64,000 nucleotides of DNA from Parvibaculum sp045863935. Its GTDB lineage: Bacteria > Pseudomonadota > Alphaproteobacteria > Parvibaculales > Parvibaculaceae. Positions within the stretch are counted from its first letter, which is position 1. Every line of letters starts with the position of its first letter. Shown in pieces: positions 42,034-51,015 of this stretch. The notes under the pieces were generated by a model, which searched no databases, was not told where the DNA came from, and saw nothing but the letters and a program-made list of their open reading frames with translations. Both the position numbers and the translations under genes were made by a program. The DNA lies in the NCBI RefSeq assembly GCF_045863935.1, contig NZ_BTVP01000019.1, forward strand, positions 4,981-68,980, read 5' to 3'.

Positions 42034-43032
42034 TCAGAGCGGAGGCTTCCGGTCTTTCTCGATTCCGTCATCGGCCGATTGCAACTTGCGCCAACGCAGC
42101 GGTGTTACGCCAAACTCCCGGCTGAAGGCGCGGATGAAGGCCGCAGACGAGCTATAGCCGGCCATGTCGGCCGCCTCTTCCACCGAGAGATCCTCCGTGA
42201 GCATCTTTCGCGTCACAAGCGTCAGGCGCATGCGCGCGAGCGTCTGCATCGGCGTGCGGCCGACGATGCGCCGGAAGTCTTCGGCGAATTTCGTGCGCGA
42301 CATGCCGGCCATGCGCGCCAGCCGGTCGATACTCCAGTCATCGAGCGGTGCATCCAGAAATGCCCGGATGGCTTTGATGATGCCCCTGCTCTTCATCATG
42401 CCGATCTCTGGGCCATCTCCATTACCTCGATTTTCGAGGATCGAGCGCGTCATGTTGATCACGATGATTTCGGCAATTCTCCGTATGATGATCGCCTGTC
42501 CATATTCATGACTGGCGCCGACGAATTCCTCGTCGAGCATTTCCGCTGCCTTCCAGATACGGCGTGCGCACTCGGGTGACGATTCCTCACTCAGATAGAT
42601 CGGACCGATGATGAGATTACCGAGGGCCATATTCTCGGACGGCACGACACCTAGCAGGAGTTCGACGTCGCTGCCCGCATCGATCTGTTCGGAAATGGGT
42701 ACGTGCGGGAAACCGTCCGGCGCAGCGACTTCCGCAGGGTCCTGGATCGAATGAATGCGGTGCGGCGCGAGCCCGCTGATGCCTACGATGGCGCCGGGCG
42801 CGAGATCGATGCTTTTCGGTTCGGGAAAGTCGGTCGTCAATCGCAAATTCCCCCGGCGCACCATAAAGCAATAGGAGAAGTCGCCGGGATCGAGACGCTT
42901 GTTGACAGGATATGAAGCGAACGAGCGAAAAAAATAGACACCGTCCATTCGCACGTCGGCGCGAATGTCGCTGGCATCCATGCTCCCGAGCGATCGAAAG
43001 CCGTTCGCTTCGGCTCCTGTTCTATCGGCCAT
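42034..43032 (-). CDS. AraC family transcriptional regulator of the aromatic operon
   Basis: A 332-residue regulator. The N-terminal half (about 15-200) is a ligand-binding domain of AraC_binding/cupin type; the C-terminal AraC HTH pair covers about 225-320 with DWSIDRLARMAGMSRTKFAEDFRRIVGRTPMQ (cores SIDRLARMAGMS, FAEDFRRIVG) and SVEEAADMAGYSSSAAFIRAFSREFG (cores EEAADMAGYSS, FIRAFSREFG). It is 27 bases beyond the aldolase stop on the same strand, at the far end of the aromatic pathway genes, so it is likely their activator or part of their operon. The inducer is presumably the aromatic substrate or an intermediate. Confidence 0.9.
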   Translation of the reverse strand: MADRTGAEANGFRSLGSMDASDIRADVRMDGVYFFRSFASYPVNKRLDPGDFSYCFMVRRGNLRLTTDFPEPKSIDLAPGAIVGISGLAPHRIHSIQDPAEVAAPDGFPHVPISEQIDAGSDVELLLGVVPSENMALGNLIIGPIYLSEESSPECARRIWKAAEMLDEEFVGASHEYGQAIIIRRIAEIIVINMTRSILENRGNGDGPEIGMMKSRGIIKAIRAFLDAPLDDWSIDRLARMAGMSRTKFAEDFRRIVGRTPMQTLARMRLTLVTRKMLTEDLSVEEAADMAGYSSSAAFIRAFSREFGVTPLRWRKLQSADDGIEKDRKPPL

Positions 43033-43059
43033 ACGTGAGTAGGTTCCCGACCGGGTTGA

Positions 43060-44091
43060 TCAACCTGCGTTCGTGTCTTCCTGCCGCGCGAGATCGAGGG
43101 CTATGTCCACGATCATGTCTTCCTGACCGCCAACCATAGCGCGTTTCCCGGCTTCCAGCAGTATCCTGCGAACATCGACCCCGTATCTCTCGGATGCCGC
43201 TTCGGCGTGGCGGAGGAAGCTCGAATAGACGCCGGCATAGCCAAGGCTCAGCGTTTCCCTGTCGACGCGCACCGGCCGGTCCTGCAAGGGCCGGACGATA
43301 TCCTCGGCTGCGTCCATCAGCGCGAGCAGGTCGCAGCCATGCTTCCAGCCATAGCGGTCGGCCGCCGCGATGAAGACTTCGAGCGGCGCATTCCCCGCGC
43401 CCGCGCCCATGCCGGTGAGCGATGCGTCGACGCGGACGGCACCGTTCTGAACGGCGGCAATCGAGTTCGCCACGCCAAGGCTCAGATTGTGGTGCGCATG
43501 GATGCCGCGCTGCGTTTCCGGCTTCAGCACCCTGTCATAAGCCTGCAGGCGGGCGGCAACGTCGTCCATCGTCATGGCGCCGCCGCTGTCCGTCACATAG
43601 ACGCAATGGGCGCCGTAGCTCTCCATCAGCTTTGCTTGCTTCGCCAGCGCTTCCGGCGGCGACATGTGGCTCATCATCAGGAAGCCGGAGACATCCATGC
43701 CGAGATTGCGCGCCGACTCTATGTGTTGCCGCGCAACGTCCGCTTCGGTGCAATGCGTTGCGATGCGAACGGAGCGCACGCCCATGCCGTGCGCCCGGCG
43801 CAGATCCTCGATGGTCCCGATGCCCGGCAGGAGCAGCGTCGTCACGACAGCCGATTTGACGACGTCGCAAACCACTTCGATCCACGCCCAGTCGGTGCAG
43901 GCGCCGAAGCCGTAATTGAGGCTCGACCCCGAAAGCCCGTCGCCATGCGCAATCTCGATGGCATCCACCCCCGCATCGTCCAGCGCGCGGGCGATGGCGC
44001 GCACATGGTCGAGAGAATATTGATGCCGGATCGCGTGCATTCCGTCGCGCAGCGTCACGTCCTGAATGTAAAGACGGTCGGGGACGTTCAT
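43060..44091 (-). CDS. 4-hydroxy-2-oxovalerate aldolase
   Basis: A 343-residue DRE-TIM pyruvate aldolase that splits 4-hydroxy-2-oxovalerate to pyruvate and acetaldehyde, the last step of the meta-cleavage lower pathway. DVTLRDGMHAIRHQYS (11-26) carries the metal Asp and catalytic Arg; GMGAGAGNAPLEVFIAAADRYGW (two parts: GMGAGAGN, PLEVFIAA) is also diagnostic. The C-terminal communication domain contacts the acetaldehyde dehydrogenase that the previous gene encodes, with which it channels acetaldehyde. Start and upstream stop overlap (ATGA). Equivalent to MhpE/BphI/HsaF; I give no symbol because the pathway type is unsettled. Confidence 0.94.
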   Translation of the reverse strand: MNVPDRLYIQDVTLRDGMHAIRHQYSLDHVRAIARALDDAGVDAIEIAHGDGLSGSSLNYGFGACTDWAWIEVVCDVVKSAVVTTLLLPGIGTIEDLRRAHGMGVRSVRIATHCTEADVARQHIESARNLGMDVSGFLMMSHMSPPEALAKQAKLMESYGAHCVYVTDSGGAMTMDDVAARLQAYDRVLKPETQRGIHAHHNLSLGVANSIAAVQNGAVRVDASLTGMGAGAGNAPLEVFIAAADRYGWKHGCDLLALMDAAEDIVRPLQDRPVRVDRETLSLGYAGVYSSFLRHAEAASERYGVDVRRILLEAGKRAMVGGQEDMIVDIALDLARQEDTNAG

Positions 44092-45035
44092 GCCGCCACC
44101 TGCCACTTCTGAACGAGAGCTTCCGCCGTGCGCAGCGCGGCCGACGTCATGATATCGAGGTTGCCGGCATAGGGCGGCAGGTAGTGACCGGCGCCTTCGA
44201 CCTCGAGGAAGATGCTCACCTTGAGACCGGTGAAGGCGCGGTCCATGTCCGGCAGGTAAAGCGGGTTGTTGCCGCCTACTTTCTCGATCTGCACGGCCTG
44301 CTTCAGGCAATAGCCCGGCACATAGGCCTGAACCTCGGCAACTTTCTTCTCGATGGCCGCGACGATCTTCGCCGGGTCGGCATCGTCGCACAGGCAGTGC
44401 ACCGTATCGCGCATGATGAGCGGCGGTTCGGCCGGATTGAGAATGATGATCGCCTTGCCGCGCCTGGCGCCGCCAACGGTTTCGATGGCCCGTGACGTCG
44501 TCTCCGTAAACTCGTCGATATTCGCGCGCGTGCCGGGACCGGCGGATTTCGACGCGATGGAAGCGACGATCTCACCGTACAACACGGGCGATACGCTGCT
44601 GACGGCGGCGATCATGGGAATCGTTGCCTGTCCGCCGCAAGTGACCATGTTCAGGTTCCGCTCGTTTGCGAAGCCGTCGAGATTGACGCTCGGCACCACA
44701 TAGGGGCCGATGGCGGCAGGCGTCAGATCGATCACTTGCTTGCCATGCGCCTGCAGCATGTCGTTGTGGTGCCTGTGCGCGCCTGCCGATGTCGCGTCGA
44801 AGACGATGCCGATGCTCTCGAATTCCGGCATCGCCAAGAGCCCTTCGATACCCTGCGCCGTCGTGGCAACGCCGAGCCTCGCAGCTCTGGCAAGCCCGTC
44901 GGATTCGGGATCGATGCCCACCATCGCCGCCATCTCCAGCGATTTGGAGAGGCGCATGATCTTGATCATCAGGTCGGTGCCGATATTGCCCGAACCGATG
45001 ATCGCCGCGCGAACCTTCTCCCTGTCTCCGGCCAT
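44088..45035 (-). CDS. acetaldehyde dehydrogenase (acetylating)
   Basis: A 315-residue CoA-acylating enzyme converting acetaldehyde to acetyl-CoA with NAD+. The ATG at 45035 is preceded by GGAGG. The NAD loop is IIGSGNIGTDL (12-22), and the catalytic cysteine is Cys133 in NMVTCGGQATIPM. VDEFTETT-like NIDEFTETTSRAIETVGG and RDTVHCL are family features. It forms a complex with the aldolase encoded by the overlapping next gene. Equivalent to MhpF/BphJ/HsaG. Confidence 0.95.
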   Translation of the reverse strand: MAGDREKVRAAIIGSGNIGTDLMIKIMRLSKSLEMAAMVGIDPESDGLARAARLGVATTAQGIEGLLAMPEFESIGIVFDATSAGAHRHHNDMLQAHGKQVIDLTPAAIGPYVVPSVNLDGFANERNLNMVTCGGQATIPMIAAVSSVSPVLYGEIVASIASKSAGPGTRANIDEFTETTSRAIETVGGARRGKAIIILNPAEPPLIMRDTVHCLCDDADPAKIVAAIEKKVAEVQAYVPGYCLKQAVQIEKVGGNNPLYLPDMDRAFTGLKVSIFLEVEGAGHYLPPYAGNLDIMTSAALRTAEALVQKWQVAA

Positions 45036-45043
45036 GCGCCCTC

Positions 45044-45823
45044 CTAGGCGAAAGAGACATGCAAGGGCTCGAACCCCTGCACGTGAACGGTGAATTTGTC
45101 GCCCGCGGCAACATTCACCATGGGACCGAGGGCGCCGGAAAGCACGATGTCGCCTGCCTCCAGCGGACGGCCGACTTCGGCCATCTTCCGCGCGAGCCAC
45201 AGGGCCGCGTTCAACGGATTGCCGAGGCAGGCGGCGCCCACGCCCACCGACACCTGCCGCTCGCCGAGACGCATTTCCATGCCGCCGAGATGCAGGTCGA
45301 TTTCCGAAAGCTTCCGCCGGTCCTTGCCGAGTACGAATTTCGCACCGGATGCGTTGTCCGCCACCGTATCCGCCAGCGTGATCCGCCAGTCGGCGATGGC
45401 GCTGTCGACGATCTCCGCCGCCGCCACCGCATAGCCGATTGCCGCGGCGATCTCGCCGATGGAGGGGGTCGCGGATTTGAGCGGCTTGTCGAGGACGAAG
45501 GCGATTTCCGCCTCGACCTTCGGCTGCATCATATCCGCCACCGCCATAAATGCCGCGTCGCTCGCGTCGTCCACGTCGAACAGCATGCCGTAGTCGGGTT
45601 CGCTTACACCGAGTTGCGCCTGCACGGCGGGCGATGTGAGCCCGATCTTCCGGCCGACGATCCGCTCGCCTGCCGCGAGACGCCGCCGCGTATTGATGTC
45701 CTGGACGGCGTAGGCCGAGGCGACGTCGAAACCGGGGGAGGTTTCGGTAACCGGCGGTATGGGGGTCCGGTTACGCCGCGCCTCGGCCAGGGCGGCCGCT
45801 ATCGCGCCCAGATCAAGCGGCAT
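45044..45823 (-). CDS. 2-keto-4-pentenoate hydratase
   Basis: A 259-residue metal-dependent hydratase of the FAH-like fold that adds water to 2-hydroxypenta-2,4-dienoate to give 4-hydroxy-2-oxovalerate. Features: GRKIGLTSPAVQAQLGVSEPDYGMLF (cores GRKIGLTS, DYGMLF), the metal-binding acid EAEIAFVL (near 99-106) and NPLNAALWLARKMAEVGRPLEAGDIVLSGALG (cores NPLNAALWLA, GDIVLSGALG). It sits between the C-C hydrolase and the acetaldehyde dehydrogenase, the standard order for these pathways. Equivalent to MhpD/BphH. Confidence 0.93.
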   Translation of the reverse strand: MPLDLGAIAAALAEARRNRTPIPPVTETSPGFDVASAYAVQDINTRRRLAAGERIVGRKIGLTSPAVQAQLGVSEPDYGMLFDVDDASDAAFMAVADMMQPKVEAEIAFVLDKPLKSATPSIGEIAAAIGYAVAAAEIVDSAIADWRITLADTVADNASGAKFVLGKDRRKLSEIDLHLGGMEMRLGERQVSVGVGAACLGNPLNAALWLARKMAEVGRPLEAGDIVLSGALGPMVNVAAGDKFTVHVQGFEPLHVSFA

Positions 45824-46664
45824 CGGCCGCTCCGAAGAAATCGGCCGTTACGCGATTGAACTCGTCGGCATGCTCCCATTGCGCCCAATGTCCGCATTGC
45901 GGCAGCACGAAGAGCCGTGCGCGCGGAATCTGCTTGAGCAGCGGAAACGCCATGTCGATCGGCATGACTTTGTCCTCGCGCCCCCAGATGATCATCGTCT
46001 CGTGCTTGAGGGAAGCGAGGCGCGGATCGGACCAAACGGGCTCCATCAGCGCCTTGGGATCGGGGCGCATCGGAGGCGTCTCGACGATATGAGGCTGGAG
46101 AGCCGTCTTCATACGGCCTTCGAGAAGCTCCTCCGTGATCTGCGTGGGATCGTAGACGAAGTCCTTGACGAAGCCGCGCAGGCGCTCGATCGAGGGTCCG
46201 GGGCCATCATAGAAGAACAGGAGCGTCTTGATTGCCTCGGTCGGAAACTGGCTGAACATCGGAATGCTGCCGCCCGGCCCCATGAGCACCATGCGAGCGA
46301 CCTTTTCCGGCCGGTCCATCGCCAGGCGCAGCGTCACCATGCCACCCAGCGAATTGCCGACGAAATGCGCCTTCTCGATGCCGAGTTCGTCGAGGAGCTC
46401 GCCCATCTTGGTCGCATACCAGGCCGGCATGGCGCTGCCCTTCGGCTTGATGTCCGATTTGCCGAAGCCCGGCAGATCGGGAACGATCACGCGGAAGCTG
46501 CGCGAAAGCACCTCGATGTTCCGGTTGTAGTTCGACCAGCCGCTCGCGCCCGGGCCGCCGCCGTGAATGAGAACGAGCGCTGGGCCCGAGCCCGCCTCGT
46601 TGTAGTGAATCTTCACGCCGTTGACGGTAACGAACCGGCTCGTGCTTTCTTCGGTGACGCTCAT
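45813..46664 (-). CDS. alpha/beta hydrolase, meta-cleavage product C-C hydrolase
   Basis: A 283-residue serine hydrolase of the BphD/MhpC/HsaD group that cleaves the C-C bond of the ring-fission product to an acid and 2-hydroxypenta-2,4-dienoate. The ATG at 46664 has CAGGAGAGG just upstream. LIHGGGPGASGWSNYNRNI (33-51) is the oxyanion region of C-C hydrolases; the nucleophile is Ser105 in VGNSLGGMV; Asp in IWGREDKVMPID and His in CGHWAQWEH finish the triad. It overlaps the hydratase gene by 11 bases. Confidence 0.93.
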   Translation of the reverse strand: MSVTEESTSRFVTVNGVKIHYNEAGSGPALVLIHGGGPGASGWSNYNRNIEVLSRSFRVIVPDLPGFGKSDIKPKGSAMPAWYATKMGELLDELGIEKAHFVGNSLGGMVTLRLAMDRPEKVARMVLMGPGGSIPMFSQFPTEAIKTLLFFYDGPGPSIERLRGFVKDFVYDPTQITEELLEGRMKTALQPHIVETPPMRPDPKALMEPVWSDPRLASLKHETMIIWGREDKVMPIDMAFPLLKQIPRARLFVLPQCGHWAQWEHADEFNRVTADFFGAADAA

Positions 46665-46725
46665 ATCCTCTCCTGTCGACAAAATTTCTGGATTCTTTTG
46701 AGTTTCTTGCGGCCGTCGCGGCCAT

Positions 46726-47601
46726 TCAGTTGCAGCGCTTGTGGCCCCACATGCTCGTGACCTCATGATGGGTGACGCGCCAGACCTCATCGTGAACGGC
46801 GATGCCTGCGGTCCCGACTTCCACCTCGAAGCCCGAGGGGGTTGCCGCGTAGAAGGAGATCATCTGGTCGTTGCTGTGCTTGCCGAGCGTCATGGTCTGC
46901 TTCACGCCGCATTTCTCGACGCGGTCCATCGCGAAGCCGACATCGTCCATCGTCGCCATCTCCACCATGAAATGATGCAGCCGCTTGGGCGCGGGCATGG
47001 GCGCCAGCGCCAGCGTGTGGTGGCGTGGATTGCAGTGATAGAACTCGAGCGTCAGCGTGAAATCCGGCGCGATGGCGATGCCGATCGTGTCGGAAAGCCT
47101 GAAGCCGAGAAGCCGCGTGTAGAAGTCGCGCACCTCGTCCATCTTTTCCGACGCCAGCACGACATGTCCCGCGCCCTGCTCGCCGGTGAGGTAGCCCGAC
47201 ACGCCCGCGGGCGAGTTGAACGGCACGCTGGTGAGCGCCGTCGCCCCGACATAGATCTCGATCTGAAGCCCGGCGGGGTCGGTGAGCACGATGAGATCGC
47301 GCACTCCGCGTTCCGCCTTCAGATTGTCGGAGGCGGGCGCGTATTTGACGCCTTCCTTGTCCAGCTTCTCGCGCAGCGCCTGCATCCCCTCCCAGGTCTC
47401 AACCTCAAGACCGATGAAGGAAATGTCGTCCGCCTTTCCCTCGTCGATCTGGAGGCGGAACGCGCGGTCGTCCATCCGGTAGCGCGCCGACGCGCCGTTG
47501 CTTCGCCCCGGCATGAGCCCGAGAAAGCCCGTCATGTAATTGTCCCACGCCTTGAGGTCGCTCACCTCGAAACCGATATAGCCCAGCGATGCCACGCTCA
47601 T
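46726..47601 (-). CDS. type I extradiol ring-cleavage dioxygenase (BphC-like)
   Basis: A 291-residue two-domain vicinal-oxygen-chelate Fe(II) dioxygenase that cleaves a catechol next to the hydroxyls. The iron ligands of BphC fall at the same numbers: His146 (AGHVVLAS), His210 (RLHHFMVEM) and Glu260 (GFEVEVG). Other marks are LGFRLSDTIG and YHCNPRHHTLALAP. It cleaves the catechol formed by the dehydrogenase encoded just upstream; bicyclic or aryl-substituted catechols are the usual substrates of this subfamily, so a biphenyl-like or similar aromatic is plausible. Its start overlaps the dehydrogenase stop. Confidence 0.93.
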   Translation of the reverse strand: MSVASLGYIGFEVSDLKAWDNYMTGFLGLMPGRSNGASARYRMDDRAFRLQIDEGKADDISFIGLEVETWEGMQALREKLDKEGVKYAPASDNLKAERGVRDLIVLTDPAGLQIEIYVGATALTSVPFNSPAGVSGYLTGEQGAGHVVLASEKMDEVRDFYTRLLGFRLSDTIGIAIAPDFTLTLEFYHCNPRHHTLALAPMPAPKRLHHFMVEMATMDDVGFAMDRVEKCGVKQTMTLGKHSNDQMISFYAATPSGFEVEVGTAGIAVHDEVWRVTHHEVTSMWGHKRCN

Positions 47602-48443
47602 GATGTTGCCTTCCCGTTTCCGTATTTCGCCGCAAGTCCCGTCCCCGCCGAGACGACGCCTATTCCTCTGACGCCGATGCCTGTCTCGCAGATGAGAACG
47701 CCGCCCGTCGCCGGAGCGCTGTCCCTGCGCGAGGCGAAGTAGACATAGGAGCCCGCATATTCCGAGGTCGCCGGTACTCGTCCGAGCGGCACGACCGGAG
47801 CTGCGACCTTCGGAAGATCGACGCTGCTGATGGCCGTTTCGGAGAGACCGAGTGCGGTTGGACCGCGCAGATCAGTGTCGATCGGACCGGGCGCGACGCC
47901 GTTCACGCGCACCACCGGCGCAAACTCGAAAGCAAGCTGGCGGATCAGCCCGACGACGGCATGCTTGGAGGCCGTGTAAAGCGCGCCGCCGCCCGCCGGA
48001 TCGAAGCCGGCATTGGAGACAGTGTAGACGAGCGAACCGCCGGACCGGACAAGGGCCGGAAGCGCGGCTTTCGCGAGCAGCAGGTAGCCCTTCACATTGA
48101 TGCCGAAGAGTTCGTCGAAGGCGCCGCCGATCTGCTCCTCCGCCATCTCGTCCAGCGTGACGCTGTAATCCCATATGCCGGCATTGCCGATCGCGCAGTC
48201 GAGCTTGCCGAAGCGTTCCACGGCGAGCGAAACGGCCGCCTTGTTGTCGTCGAGCGAACGCACATCGCCCGAATGTGTCGCAACCGCTTCGCCATACTCG
48301 TCCCGAAGCGCGGCAAGCCTTTCAGCCGAGCGGTCGAACGCGACCACCCGCGCGCCTTCCTCGACGAACCTGCCGACGATCGCGCGGCCAAGTCCGGACC
48401 CGCCCCCTGTAACGAGAGCGACCTCTCCCGATAAAACTCCCAT
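47598..48443 (-). CDS. cis-dihydrodiol dehydrogenase (BphB-like SDR)
   Basis: A 281-residue SDR. The cofactor loop is TGGGSGLG (12-19), NAG at 87-89, and the catalytic residues are Ser143 (YTVSNAGF), Tyr156 and Lys160 (YTASKH). FDPAGGGALYTASKHAVVGL (partly) and VNGVAPGPIDTDLRGP match cis-2,3-dihydrobiphenyl-diol type dehydrogenases, which oxidise the dioxygenase product to a catechol with NAD+. The gene is between the beta subunit and the extradiol dioxygenase, which fits. Confidence 0.92.
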   Translation of the reverse strand: MGVLSGEVALVTGGGSGLGRAIVGRFVEEGARVVAFDRSAERLAALRDEYGEAVATHSGDVRSLDDNKAAVSLAVERFGKLDCAIGNAGIWDYSVTLDEMAEEQIGGAFDELFGINVKGYLLLAKAALPALVRSGGSLVYTVSNAGFDPAGGGALYTASKHAVVGLIRQLAFEFAPVVRVNGVAPGPIDTDLRGPTALGLSETAISSVDLPKVAAPVVPLGRVPATSEYAGSYVYFASRRDSAPATGGVLICETGIGVRGIGVVSAGTGLAAKYGNGKATS

Positions 48444-48476
48444 GAGCCTCCCCGCTCGTTGGAATTCCGATGCCGC

Positions 48477-49040
48477 CTAGAACAGCGTGCTCATGTTGGT
48501 CGCGCGAATGAGCGTCTGGTCGAGATAGATTTCCCGCCCGCAAAGCTTCAGCGCGCCGTCGACACGCCTCAGCCTGTCCACCCGCCGGCCGACCCACATG
48601 CTCTCCTCGGTGTTGAGGCGGCTGCGGTAGAGCAGAAAGGCCACCTCCACGCCGATCTCGTTGCCTTCGACTTCCATGATCCGCACGTTGCTCACGATAT
48701 GGCGCGTGCGTGACGGCGGATCTTCCGACCAGGACGAACCCGACTCCATCTTGGCAATCCGCATGGCAAGCGCTGCCTTGCCATCGTCGTAGAAGGACAT
48801 GTCGCCGCGTTTCGTGAACTCGCGGTCGATATCCGATAGCGTCACCGTGCGCCGGATCGGCATCCAGTAGGTGCAATCCTCCGTCCAGAGGTCGAGCCAG
48901 GTCCGGTATGCGCGCCCGTCGATCATGGCGGCTTCCGCGTAGAGGAACTGTTCGATCTCGAACTGAAGCTCCATGCGTTGCTGAAAGGAAAGAGCGTCGG
49001 GACCGGCCGTTTCGGCCTGCTCTGTCTTTACCTGCGACAT
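48477..49040 (-). CDS. aromatic-ring-hydroxylating dioxygenase, beta subunit
   Basis: A 187-residue structural subunit with the SnoaL/NTF2-like fold. ATG at 49040 overlaps the alpha subunit stop (TGATG). Segments EIEQFLYAEAAMIDGRAYRTWLDLWTEDCTYWMPIRRT (cores EQFLYAEA, WLDLWTEDCTYWMP) and DDGKAALAMRIAKME plus RTRHIVSNVRIME are typical. Forms an alpha3-beta3 hexamer with the Rieske alpha subunit. Confidence 0.93.
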   Translation of the reverse strand: MSQVKTEQAETAGPDALSFQQRMELQFEIEQFLYAEAAMIDGRAYRTWLDLWTEDCTYWMPIRRTVTLSDIDREFTKRGDMSFYDDGKAALAMRIAKMESGSSWSEDPPSRTRHIVSNVRIMEVEGNEIGVEVAFLLYRSRLNTEESMWVGRRVDRLRRVDGALKLCGREIYLDQTLIRATNMSTLF

Positions 49041-50422
49041 CACACCCTCCCCTGCGGGACCGGAGAACGGTTGGCCTTCAGGTCCGCCCAGTCGTCGGCC
49101 GTCATCCAGTCCATCCAGTTGCGGTAGAGCCAGCGCTGCGCATGTTCGCTGATCGCGGTTTCGACGCGCGCGGCGCCTGCGGCGTCGGTCATGACCTCGT
49201 CATGGCCGAGGCCCATCGCGAGGTGGTGGCGATAGCTCCGCGAGACCACGCCGCGCGAGGTACGCGTGCTCTGGCTCCAGTTTTCGCCATCGTCCTGCTC
49301 GAGCATGCCGGCCGGGCCGAAGAGATGCGCGTTGAAGGCGATCTGCTTCTTTCTTATCTCCTCGGGCAAACCCTTGGGCAGGAAGGTGAACCACCAGATT
49401 TCCGTTGCGAAAGGTCCGCGCGGCAGGCGCAGCGAAAGCTGCGTGCCGTTCGTCGAGACCCAGAGGTTCGGGAAGATGTTGGGATGGCCCATGCAGCGCA
49501 CGCCGGTGGGGCCGAGCAGGTCCCGCGCGGCGCTGGGGCGCGGCGGTGCCACGGGCTTGTCCGGATTCTTGAGCATTCCCTCCGCCACGACGGCAAGCCG
49601 CTCCTCATCCGTCATAGCGTCGATTTCCGCCTGCCTTTCCTCGGGAATGACCGGGCCGCTGATTGCGTGCCCGTATTCTCCAAACATCACTATCTGGTTG
49701 TTCGGATGCAGGATTGCCGCGAGGTCCATGAAGCCCGCAATGCCTGCGGAAGCATGGCTGTATTGCACGTGATACCAGTCGAACAGATTATCGACGGCGA
49801 TCTTCCAGTTGCAGTCGATGACGTTCTTCTGGACGCCGTCCACGGCTTCGACCGGGCCGTTGGCAACGAGGAGCCCCAGGCCGATGCGACCGACCTCACC
49901 GAGATAATCGTGAAGCGGCGGCGCGGCGGGATCGAGCGTCGCGAAGTAGAAGCCATGGAAGTGATCGACCTGCGCCGCCTTGGCGAGGCCCCATTGCGAC
50001 TTGTCGAAGTCCTTGCGGTAGTAGGACGACAGGCCCGGCACACCGATCAGGTCGCCGTTCAGGTCGTAGTTCCAGCCGTGATAGGAGCAGACGAACGATT
50101 TGGCGTTGCCCTGTTCGGCGCGGCAAAGCGCGTTGCCACGATGACGGCAGGTATTGAGGAGCACCTGCACCTCGCCCTGCCTGTCGCGGACGACGATGAC
50201 CTGGTCCTCGCCGATATAGTTGATGAAGTAGTCGCCTGGATTCGGGATATGGCTTTCGTGGCACATGAAGTTCCATGCGCGCGCGTAGATATTCTTCATC
50301 TCCAGGTCGTAAAGCGCCTGGTCGGCAAAGACCCGCCGGTCCAGCGTTCCACTCTGCGGATCGAAGCAGGACCTGATTTCGGACTTGTCTGGAACACTCC
50401 CCGGCTCTTGCACCAAATCCAT
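49040..50422 (-). CDS. aromatic-ring-hydroxylating dioxygenase, Rieske alpha subunit
   Basis: A 460-residue catalytic subunit that adds O2 to an aromatic ring to give a cis-dihydrodiol. Start ATG at 50422 with AGGAGG upstream. The Rieske [2Fe-2S] site is CRHRGN (Cys92, His94) and CSYHGW (Cys112, His115). The mononuclear iron site follows in VDNLFDWYHVQYSH (two His plus a distal Asp). First gene of the operon; the promoter lies in the 286 bases up to the DUF3008 gene. A ferredoxin and reductase are needed to feed electrons but are not encoded in the cluster, so they must be shared or remote. Substrate not deducible from sequence. Confidence 0.94.
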   Translation of the reverse strand: MDLVQEPGSVPDKSEIRSCFDPQSGTLDRRVFADQALYDLEMKNIYARAWNFMCHESHIPNPGDYFINYIGEDQVIVVRDRQGEVQVLLNTCRHRGNALCRAEQGNAKSFVCSYHGWNYDLNGDLIGVPGLSSYYRKDFDKSQWGLAKAAQVDHFHGFYFATLDPAAPPLHDYLGEVGRIGLGLLVANGPVEAVDGVQKNVIDCNWKIAVDNLFDWYHVQYSHASAGIAGFMDLAAILHPNNQIVMFGEYGHAISGPVIPEERQAEIDAMTDEERLAVVAEGMLKNPDKPVAPPRPSAARDLLGPTGVRCMGHPNIFPNLWVSTNGTQLSLRLPRGPFATEIWWFTFLPKGLPEEIRKKQIAFNAHLFGPAGMLEQDDGENWSQSTRTSRGVVSRSYRHHLAMGLGHDEVMTDAAGAARVETAISEHAQRWLYRNWMDWMTADDWADLKANRSPVPQGRV

Positions 50423-50708
50423 GGAATTCTCCCTCCTCCTCATGTCCGCTCTTCGGCTCACGCCGGCGGCGGCTCGTTGCGGAAAGGATGCAGGAGGCAG
50501 GGCGGATACGCGTAACCACCCCGTCCATAAAAATTGATAATTCGTCCGGAAATGTGGAGCGTTCGGCGCTTATGCCAAGCGGGCAGGAACAGATACCGCG
50601 CGATTTCGTCTGATTTGGGAGAAGCCGGAGAGGTCCCTCCGTGGAGCGAACCAAACTGGCGCTCAACACGTTCCATCGTTCCCCACTCATCAAGAAGAGG
50701 AGCTTTCC

Positions 50709-50897
50709 ATGCCCGCGAAGTCGAAATCCCAGCAGATGGCCGCGGGAGCGGCGCTTGCCGCCAAGCGCGGTGACAAGAAGAAGAGCGAACTCAAAGGCGC
50801 CTCGAAGTCCATGGCCGCGTCCATGAGCAAGAAGGAACTCGAGGAAATGGCTTCGACGAAGCGGAAGGGCAAGCCGCAGAAGAAGAGCAAGAAATAG
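50709..50897 (+). CDS. DUF3008 family small basic protein
   Basis: A 62-residue Lys/Ala/Ser-rich protein beginning MPAKSKSQQMAAGAALAAKRG and containing SELKGASKSMAASMSKKELEEMA, the full DUF3008 pattern. GAGGAG lies 7 bases before the ATG. These short helical proteins are common in alphaproteobacteria and have no known function; some are induced in stationary phase. Divergent from the aromatic operon. Confidence 0.9.
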   Translation: MPAKSKSQQMAAGAALAAKRGDKKKSELKGASKSMAASMSKKELEEMASTKRKGKPQKKSKK

Positions 50898-50990
50898 CGG
50901 CCTGGCCATTCGCAGGGTTGGACGCCGATCAGCCGTACCGCACCAGTGGGGACTTGACCGGGACGAGGCACCGGTTTATTCATAAAAGAT

Positions 50991-51004
50991 ACCAACTGGT
51001 CGGT
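50991..51004. promoter_or_regulatory. candidate TetR operator before the gene at 51016
   Basis: ACCAAC-TG-GTCGGT is an inverted repeat with five of six arm positions matching, placed 12 bases before the ATG of the TetR gene and within its AT-rich promoter. The family commonly autoregulates from such sites. Confidence 0.55.
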
Positions 51005-51015
51005 TTATATAAAAA

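Noticed and set aside
50458..50676. 72-codon minus-strand frame upstream of the aromatic operon
   Set aside because: Lies in the promoter region, no ribosome site or recognisable features.
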